The notes below the pieces were generated by a model that was given only the letters and a program-made list of their open reading frames with translations, did no database searches and had not been told where the DNA came from. The position numbers were made by a program, and so were the translations under genes. Shown here piece by piece: positions 1 through 5,153 of a stretch of DNA of 5,153 nt. The stretch comes from an uncultured Clostridia bacterium. Lineage in GTDB: Bacteria > Bacillota > Clostridia > Christensenellales > QALW01. Every line of letters starts with the position of its first letter. Position 1 is the stretch's first letter. The stretch covers positions 1-5,153 of the forward strand of contig URTC01000148.1 of NCBI GenBank assembly GCA_900550765.1, in the 5' to 3' direction.

Positions 1-1061
<1,061 letters not shown>

Positions 1062-1069
1062 ATTGTTCC

Positions 1070-1075
1070 CCTCCT
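1070..1075 (-). promoter_or_regulatory. Ribosome binding site of the CMD-cupin gene
   Basis: A perfect AGGAGG, the strongest site in the window, 8 nt before the ATG at 1061. It lies at the end of the longest intergenic gap, so this gene can be translated independently of its upstream neighbour. Confidence 0.85.
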
Positions 1076-1090
1076 AAAAATATTGAAGTG

Positions 1091-1105
1091 TCAGAATTCT
1101 TCTGA
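1091..1105. repeat. Short perfect inverted repeat in the 73-nt intergenic gap
   Basis: TCAGAA and TTCTGA form a 6-bp inverted repeat around a 3-base centre. It lies in the only sizeable gap of the operon, between the FMN reductase gene and the CMD-cupin gene, about 30 nt before the latter's start. No T-run follows directly on the minus strand, so an intrinsic terminator is unlikely. It could be a small operator or a processing hairpin. A repeat this short can also arise by chance in AT-rich DNA. Confidence 0.3.
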
Positions 1106-1134
1106 TAACAATTGAACTAGCAAGAACACCTTTT

Positions 1135-1671
1135 TTATATACTTTTTCCCATCTTATAGGCTTCAGCCATAGCGGGCTTGTTCAGCACCGTGCCTTTTTC
1201 ATAAACACCCGTACCGTAAATAACCCCCATCTCCTTTGCTCCGTTTACGCAGTCAGCATAGCCGCGGAAACAGGCAAGAGTAGTCTCCATAGATGCTCTC
1301 TCCTCATCCGCCGCGGTCATAATATAATAAAATTCTTTGTTTTTAACCTCCAACCAGCGGGCAACTGTTCTGTCAATAACCGCCTTCAACTGTGCGTTAA
1401 TAGAATAGAAATAAACAGGACTTGCTAGCACGAGTACATCGGCATCAATTATTGCTTGCAAGATTTCCGCCATATCGTCTTTATAAACACACTCACCGCC
1501 GTGTTCACGGCAGAAATAACAAGCGCGGCAAGGTGATACTTTTTTATCTGCAATGTTGATTTTGATTACATTGTTGCCGGATTCTTTTGCTCCGCGCATA
1601 AATTCATCACAGAGCAGATCGGAATTGCCGCCTTTGCGGGGACTGCCGGATAAAATCAATACATTTTTCAT
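1135..1671 (-). CDS. Iron-sulfur flavoprotein-like NADPH-dependent FMN reductase family protein
   Basis: A 178-residue cytoplasmic flavoprotein of the NADPH-dependent FMN reductase / flavodoxin-fold group. The N-terminal strand and phosphate-binding loop read MKNVLILSGSPRKGGNSD (residues 1-18), the classic FMN-binding signature. A cysteine cluster follows: Cys48, Cys51, Cys54 and Cys61, spaced CX2CX2CX6C. This fits the compact motif that binds a [4Fe-4S] cluster in iron-sulfur flavoproteins (Isf) of anaerobes. ASPVYFYSINAQLKAVIDR (83-101) is the second conserved flavin-pocket and dimer region. Such proteins shuttle electrons between ferredoxin or NAD(P)H and other acceptors, and some reduce O2, H2O2 or quinone-like compounds. 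The ATG at 1671 has AAGGAG at 1682-1687 with a 10-nt spacer, and the gene starts 24 nt after the flavodoxin stop. The family is sure; bound cofactors are inferred from motifs and the physiological partner is unknown. Confidence 0.92.
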   Translation of the reverse strand: MKNVLILSGSPRKGGNSDLLCDEFMRGAKESGNNVIKINIADKKVSPCRACYFCREHGGECVYKDDMAEILQAIIDADVLVLASPVYFYSINAQLKAVIDRTVARWLEVKNKEFYYIMTAADEERASMETTLACFRGYADCVNGAKEMGVIYGTGVYEKGTVLNKPAMAEAYKMGKSI

Positions 1672-1681
1672 TATTCAAATT

Positions 1682-1687
1682 CTCCTT
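1682..1687 (-). promoter_or_regulatory. Ribosome binding site of the FMN reductase gene
   Basis: AAGGAG on the minus strand, 10 nt before the ATG at 1671, in the 24-nt gap after the flavodoxin gene. Confidence 0.75.
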
Positions 1688-1695
1688 ATTTATTG

Positions 1696-2262
1696 TTATT
1701 TTTTATAGCCAAGTTCATTCAGCCACTCATCAACTGTACTTTCTGCCTCTGCTATATTGTTGCCCGCATAGGTAAAATAATTGTGAGTTAATACGGTTGA
1801 ATCCGGGCAAAGCTTTTCTATCGTAGAGATACTGCTTGCACCCGATGAACTGCCGTTATGCGTAAAGAACGGAATGATTGTTTTTCCCGATAAATCATAT
1901 TCTTCAAGGAAAGTCCAAACAGGCATAGGCAAATCGTACCACCAAATTGGGAACCCAATAAAGATAACATCGTATTTTGCCATAGTTTCTTTCTCTATGT
2001 GAGAGGAAAGCGGCGGGCGGGTACCGCTATTCAGCTCGTCTTGTGCTCGATCAAATACATCATCGTTTGTATAATTGACTTCAGGGATAATTCTGAATAT
2101 TTCTCCCCCCGTTTTATCGGAAATCCAATTTGCAACTTGTTGTGTGTTGCCTGACCACGAAAAATAGGCTACCAAGATATCAGAATCTCCTGTAACGCTT
2201 TTTTCGGGGATGCTATCGGCAGAATCTTCTGTATTGTTACCTGTAGCATTATTATTGCTCAC
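1696..2262 (-). CDS. Flavodoxin, originally a lipoprotein; signal region separated by an in-frame stop
   Basis: The open frame encodes a flavodoxin, a small FMN-binding electron carrier. After a linker rich in Asn, Ser, Thr, Asp and Glu (residues 1-28) comes DILVAYFSWSGNTQQVANWI with the FMN phosphate loop S35-WSGNT. FIGFPIWWYDLPMP (101-114) and FFTHNGSSSG (132-141) supply the isoalloxazine-binding loops. It resembles the first domain of the tandem flavodoxin encoded upstream, including the EYDLSGKTIIPF block. The GTG at 2262 has no visible ribosome binding site, and the disordered linker is what normally follows a lipoprotein Cys. Translating further upstream in the same frame gives a complete lipoprotein signal with LSLSAC lipobox and an ATG at 2379, but codon 10 is TAA (2350-2352). 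The gene as designed is therefore 227 codons. As it stands it is either a nonsense pseudogene, a weakly reinitiated cytoplasmic form from GTG, or a base error. The domain call is certain; expression state is not. Confidence 0.8.
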   Translation of the reverse strand: MSNNNATGNNTEDSADSIPEKSVTGDSDILVAYFSWSGNTQQVANWISDKTGGEIFRIIPEVNYTNDDVFDRAQDELNSGTRPPLSSHIEKETMAKYDVIFIGFPIWWYDLPMPVWTFLEEYDLSGKTIIPFFTHNGSSSGASSISTIEKLCPDSTVLTHNYFTYAGNNIAEAESTVDEWLNELGYKK

Positions 2263-2379
2263 CGCAGTATTGATATGATCCGCAGCGGCATCGTTATTCT
2301 TTTGACCGCAGGCAGAGAGAGAAAGAACAACGCACGCACATAAAACAAGTTAAATCATAGGGTTCAATATTTTCTTCAT
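2263..2379 (-). pseudogene. Lipoprotein signal peptide of the flavodoxin, interrupted by TAA at codon 10
   Basis: From ATG at 2379 the frame reads MKKILNPMI, then TAA (2350-2352), then LVLCACVVLSLSACGQKNND and on without another stop into the flavodoxin body. The parts form a textbook lipoprotein signal: basic start, hydrophobic core, and lipobox LSAC with the Cys at codon 24 (2308-2310). The ATG overlaps the TGA of the DUF4405 gene as ATGA and has AAGGAGG at 2384-2390, so this is plainly the original start. CAA, AAA or TTA could each become TAA by one substitution. No ATG, GTG or TTG occurs in frame between the TAA and GTG 2262, so restart after the stop would lose the membrane anchor. Confidence 0.85.
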
Positions 2380-3065
2380 AGTGCCTCCTTAAATTTTTCT
2401 TTTTGATTTTTATCTGATTTACCTTTCATTCGCAGCAGCTTCTTGCCGTAATAGGCTAAACTTACAAAGGCAGACGACATAGCGATTGTTTGAAAATAGT
2501 ATCCTGCCGCAGATTTTGTATTATCAAAAAACTTGAACTCGGTAAGATAAAACAGCTCTTCGTAAAAGGCTCTGTCAATAAATACATAAATGCCATATGC
2601 CGCCAATACAACGGCCATAATTTGACCTGCCCGCAGAATCGGCCTTCGTTGTTTGAGTTTGTTTGCAAAAGACGTGAAATGCAATCCTAAATGCAGACTC
2701 ATCAGCACAAACGCCCAAGCGGTTGTTACAAGGTGAAGCGTTCTGCCTATTCTTGCACCGCGCAAATTCAAAAAAGCAAAAACTTTTCCCGAAACCAGTA
2801 CCGAGCTTACCATACAACACAGCATAACGACAAGCAACGCAATATTAATAACCGTTGATACTATCCTCAGCGTTGTGTATTTTCCTTTCAAAAGGAATTT
2901 ATACCAACGGAAATTCAGGATATTGTGCGCAACAAACAGGGCAAATAATGTTATCCCGATCCATTCGTGTAATCCATCCGACCACAGGTGTTCTTGCATA
3001 AGGGCAGCAAAAATCAAATACATTATAATATCAAGGATGATTTTTACAACTCGCTTGTATTGCAT
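2376..3065 (-). CDS. DUF4405-like integral membrane protein, probable b-type cytochrome
   Basis: A polytopic membrane protein with about five hydrophobic segments. Numbering from the upstream ATG at 3080, they lie at about residues 12-29, 41-56, 74-95, 117-135 and 152-170, with a further one near 195-212. GLHEWIGITLFALFVAHNIL followed by NFRWYKFLLKGKY is the characteristic DUF4405 signature. His38 and His52 lie 14 apart, and His116 and His130 also lie 14 apart, the arrangement by which two helices hold two stacked b hemes. Family members are associated with membrane electron transfer to extracytoplasmic flavin proteins. The C-terminal tail is basic and probably cytoplasmic. ATG 3065 is preferred over ATG 3080: it lies just after the esterase stop, has a GGGGG element 8 nt upstream, and 3080 has no ribosome binding site. 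The end overlaps the next gene as ATGA. Its flavodoxin neighbours suggest that it passes electrons to them. Membrane nature is sure; heme binding is inferred. Confidence 0.87.
   Translation of the reverse strand: MQYKRVVKIILDIIMYLIFAALMQEHLWSDGLHEWIGITLFALFVAHNILNFRWYKFLLKGKYTTLRIVSTVINIALLVVMLCCMVSSVLVSGKVFAFLNLRGARIGRTLHLVTTAWAFVLMSLHLGLHFTSFANKLKQRRPILRAGQIMAVVLAAYGIYVFIDRAFYEELFYLTEFKFFDNTKSAAGYYFQTIAMSSAFVSLAYYGKKLLRMKGKSDKNQKEKFKEAL
2384..2390 (-). promoter_or_regulatory. Ribosome binding site of the lipoprotein flavodoxin, inside the DUF4405 gene
   Basis: AAGGAGG, 4 nt before the ATG at 2379 and inside the last codons of the DUF4405 gene (Lys-Glu-Ala-Leu-stop). Together with the ATGA overlap it indicates translational coupling and decides that ATG 2379, not GTG 2262, was the intended start. 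Confidence 0.8.
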
Positions 3066-3070
3066 TTTCG

Positions 3071-4093
3071 TTACCCCCATATCCAGCGCAGCCCATTGTA
3101 AAAATACAACATAGCGTAATAACCGGAATGATCGCCGTCGGATTCAAGGTAATAGAGATTGCCTTCTGCTTCATTATCAGCAAAACGGAAAATACCGCTG
3201 TCGCTTTTCGCCATAGCGTCGATTCCGCTTTTAAAACCTGAATAAGCGAAATCGTTTGTACCCGAAGCGGCAAAAATAAAGAAATCGTTCCAATCGTGTC
3301 CTGAACTTTCAACAATACTCTCGTAGGTTTCTACGCTTGATGCCGGACCGCCGCTTGACGGCATAAAATAGCGGAAGAAATCAAGGCAATGTTCAAAAGT
3401 GCGCCAAGTCGCCATAGAACCCATTGAAAATCCGCAAAAGGCCCGATAATCACGAGACGCGGCAATCGCTTCAGGGGTAGTATCCTCCGCATAAGTGCTG
3501 TATTTGCCCTCCACCGCAGGAATAAGGTCATGGATCAACTCGTTGTGATAATTGTCAGTGAGTTTGATGGCAAGGCTGTAATCACCGCTGTCTTCCGGAC
3601 TTGTGTTGTTGTAGGTAGGGCAAACAACAATCATTGGCCGAATTTCACCATTCGCAATGCCATGATCGAGAATGTGTTTCATTCTTTGCGGCTCATCCGG
3701 ACTGCCGAGGTAAGCATATTCGTTGCTCCAACCGCCGTGCATAAGGTAAAATACGGGATATTTCTTATTTTCATCATAGCCATACGGCAAATAAATCACC
3801 GCGTGTTTTTCAAGTTTTTGACTTTTTTCTTCGTATGAAAAAGATTCGTATGTATCGTAATAGAGGTCCTGCAAAGTCCCCTGCTGTTCAGCTTCACTCA
3901 AATAGCTGGCGGGAATATCAATGAGTGAATCAGGAAATCGGTTTCCGCTTTCGCTTATATCCGAAGGCGTACTGCTGTTTTCAGCCTGCACATTATTGCT
4001 TTTGTCCAAGGAATTGGAAACGAACGGGGTACAAGCCGATAGAAAAAGAGCTACCGCTATTAACATTGCAACAAAGATAGTATATTTTTTCAT
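3071..4093 (-). CDS. Lipoprotein esterase, feruloyl-esterase/esterase D-like alpha/beta hydrolase
   Basis: A 340-residue exported hydrolase. Residues 1-20 form a lipoprotein signal (MKKYTIFVAM, hydrophobic core, lipobox LSAC) with lipidated Cys21. A Ser/Asn-rich linker runs to about residue 60. The catalytic domain follows: HAVIYLPYGYDENKKYPVFY, then LMHGG (oxyanion-hole side), then the nucleophile elbow GFSMG with Ser223. Probable Asp281 in SGTNDF and His322 in DGDHSGYY complete the Ser-Asp-His triad. This layout matches the esterase D / feruloyl esterase family (as in the xylanase-linked Fae domains), so it should cleave carboxylic esters on the outer face of the membrane. The start ATG at 4093 lies only 4 nt after the TAA of the tandem flavodoxin gene and has no clear ribosome binding site, so it probably depends on translational coupling. 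Its end overlaps the alternative start of the DUF4405 gene. Family and export are sure; the natural ester is unknown. Confidence 0.93.
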   Translation of the reverse strand: MKKYTIFVAMLIAVALFLSACTPFVSNSLDKSNNVQAENSSTPSDISESGNRFPDSLIDIPASYLSEAEQQGTLQDLYYDTYESFSYEEKSQKLEKHAVIYLPYGYDENKKYPVFYLMHGGWSNEYAYLGSPDEPQRMKHILDHGIANGEIRPMIVVCPTYNNTSPEDSGDYSLAIKLTDNYHNELIHDLIPAVEGKYSTYAEDTTPEAIAASRDYRAFCGFSMGSMATWRTFEHCLDFFRYFMPSSGGPASSVETYESIVESSGHDWNDFFIFAASGTNDFAYSGFKSGIDAMAKSDSGIFRFADNEAEGNLYYLESDGDHSGYYAMLYFYNGLRWIWG

Positions 4094-4097
4094 AACA

Positions 4098-5153
4098 TTA
4101 GTTTTTAAGGCTTTCTACCCAAGCAATCACTTCATTTTCATCGGTACCGGAGGAAAAGCGCCTTCCCTCCAACCAATTTCCCTCTCCCGCCATTTCCGCA
4201 AGCAGCCTGCCGCTTTCACCTAATCCCGAGCTTGCTGAGGTTGCAAAAGGAATAACAGTCTTGCCTGTGAAGTCGTTCGTTTTGATAAAGCCGTCAACGG
4301 GCCAAGCGGCAATGCCCCACCAAATCGGATAACCGATGAAAACAGTATCGTATTCTTCCCAATGATCGACTGTGCTGCTTACAAGCGGTACATCACCGGG
4401 ATTATCGTGTTCACGCGAAACACGGCTGTTGTCGTCCGTATAGTCCAAATCTTCGTTGCTGTAGGGATCAACGGGCTCAAGTTTGAATAAATCGCCGTTT
4501 GTTGCTGCTGCAATTGTTTTTGCCACATTCTCGGTGTTGCCTGTTGCAGAGTAATAGACAACTAATGTTTTCCCTGTTTCATCGATGGAATTTGACATTG
4601 CTGCAGAAGAAGATTCCTGCTGTTCAAAACCAAGGGATTTCACCCACGCAATAATTTCCTGTTCTGCATCTTGAATATCGTTACGGGAAATGGATTTCCC
4701 CTCTATCACCTCGGCGTTTGGCTCAAGTTCTTGAATTGTAGAAACAGTACCCGAAAAACCGCTGACACAGTGAGTATTAAAAGTAATAATGTTTTTTTCT
4801 GAAAAATCGTATTCATCAAAGAAAGAATATAATATCATTGGCATATCGCCCCACCAATTCGGATAGCCGATAAAGACGTTTTTATAGCTTTCAAAATTTT
4901 CGATTTTATCTTTGATTTTCGGTCTTGCCTTGTCATTCTGTTCTTCCTTCGCAAGATCAACAAGGGTGTCATGATCCGTGGGATAAGGTATTTCCGGCTC
5001 AATACGAAAGATGTCTGCACCAATAGTTTCCCTGATAACATAAGCCATATATTGCGTATTGCCAAGCACCTCGCCGTCAATAACAACTACACTGTTATCT
5101 TCTTCGGTGGTCATATTATCGGGATTGGTAGTTTCAGGCATTGAGAAATACAC
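4098..5153 (-). CDS. Tandem flavodoxin-domain protein (N terminus cut by window edge)
   Basis: At least 351 residues with two flavodoxin domains joined by a Ser-rich linker (about 177-195). Domain 1 (about 1-176) starts in its first beta strand (YFS at 2-4), then carries an insert of about 24 residues before GNTQYMAYVI, so its FMN phosphate loop is split. Its flavin-side loops are FIGYPNWWGDMPMI (94-107) and FNTHCVSGFSG (125-135), with Cys128 where Gly is common. Domain 2 (about 196-351) is a standard short-loop flavodoxin: TLVVYYSATGNTENVAKTI with loop S202-ATGNT, then FIGYPIWWGIAAWP (272-285) and FATSASSGLGESG (303-315). The frame is still open at the window end. The terminal GTG encodes the Val of the first strand rather than a start, so the true N terminus, perhaps with a signal peptide, lies beyond. 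Two FMN sites in one chain would allow electron relay. Stop TAA is 4 nt before the esterase ATG, giving a tight operon. Domain calls are sure; location is unknown. Confidence 0.92.
   Translation of the reverse strand: MYFSMPETTNPDNMTTEEDNSVVVIDGEVLGNTQYMAYVIRETIGADIFRIEPEIPYPTDHDTLVDLAKEEQNDKARPKIKDKIENFESYKNVFIGYPNWWGDMPMILYSFFDEYDFSEKNIITFNTHCVSGFSGTVSTIQELEPNAEVIEGKSISRNDIQDAEQEIIAWVKSLGFEQQESSSAAMSNSIDETGKTLVVYYSATGNTENVAKTIAAATNGDLFKLEPVDPYSNEDLDYTDDNSRVSREHDNPGDVPLVSSTVDHWEEYDTVFIGYPIWWGIAAWPVDGFIKTNDFTGKTVIPFATSASSGLGESGRLLAEMAGEGNWLEGRRFSSGTDENEVIAWVESLKN

Noticed and set aside
1091..1105. Intrinsic terminator after the FMN reductase gene
   Set aside because: The stem is only 6 bp and AT-rich and is not followed directly by a T-run on the minus strand.
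2350..2352. Recoding of TAA as an amino acid in the flavodoxin signal peptide
   Set aside because: TAA ends several other intact genes in the window, and known bacterial stop recoding for selenocysteine or pyrrolysine uses TGA or TAG. Nonsense mutation or base error is simpler.
3530..4223. Plus-strand open frames opposite the esterase and flavodoxin genes
   Set aside because: No recognisable protein family or credible ribosome binding site; they mirror strongly coding minus-strand sequence.
5153..5153. GTG at the right edge as the start of the tandem flavodoxin gene
   Set aside because: The codon encodes the Val of the first flavodoxin beta strand, which needs residues before it; the frame has no stop before the window edge.

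Overview
The window is a compact accessory gene cluster from what looks like an anaerobic, probably gut-type Firmicute (Clostridia-like). I infer this from the strong AGGAGG-type ribosome binding sites, the moderate-to-low GC content, the lipoprotein signals with LSAC lipoboxes, and the protein families present. No marker gene is visible, so the organism call is an inference. All seven recognisable genes lie on the minus strand. Read in transcription order (right to left), they are almost certainly co-transcribed.

Layout in transcription order: (1) 5153-4098, a protein of two tandem flavodoxin domains, cut at its N terminus by the window edge; (2) 4093-3071, a lipoprotein alpha/beta-hydrolase esterase of the feruloyl-esterase/esterase D type; (3) 3065 (or 3080)-2376, a polytopic DUF4405-like membrane protein with two His pairs suited to binding two b-type hemes; (4) 2379-1696, a lipoprotein flavodoxin whose signal-peptide region is broken by an in-frame TAA, leaving an open frame of 2262-1696; (5) 1671-1135, an iron-sulfur-flavoprotein-like NADPH-dependent FMN reductase family protein; (6) 1061-306, a fusion of a carboxymuconolactone-decarboxylase-like domain and a cupin; (7) 292-1, the N-terminal third of an aldo/keto reductase, cut by the left edge. 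Gaps are 4 nt, an overlap, an ATGA overlap, 24 nt, 73 nt and 13 nt. No transcription terminator, RNA gene, CRISPR array or mobile element was seen.

The theme is flavin/heme redox chemistry at the cell envelope. There are three flavodoxin domains in two proteins, and at least one of those proteins was built as a surface lipoprotein. Alongside them are a membrane cytochrome-like protein, an exported esterase, and a cytoplasmic set of oxidoreductases. A working inference is a transmembrane electron path (cytoplasmic NAD(P)H and flavoprotein, to DUF4405 heme protein, to extracytoplasmic FMN flavodoxin) coupled to processing of an esterified, possibly aromatic, substrate released by the lipoprotein esterase. 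The individual family calls are well supported; the system-level reading is hypothesis. The most striking sequence-level observation is the nonsense codon in the signal peptide of the lipoprotein flavodoxin, just downstream of an intact start, ribosome binding site and translational-coupling junction.
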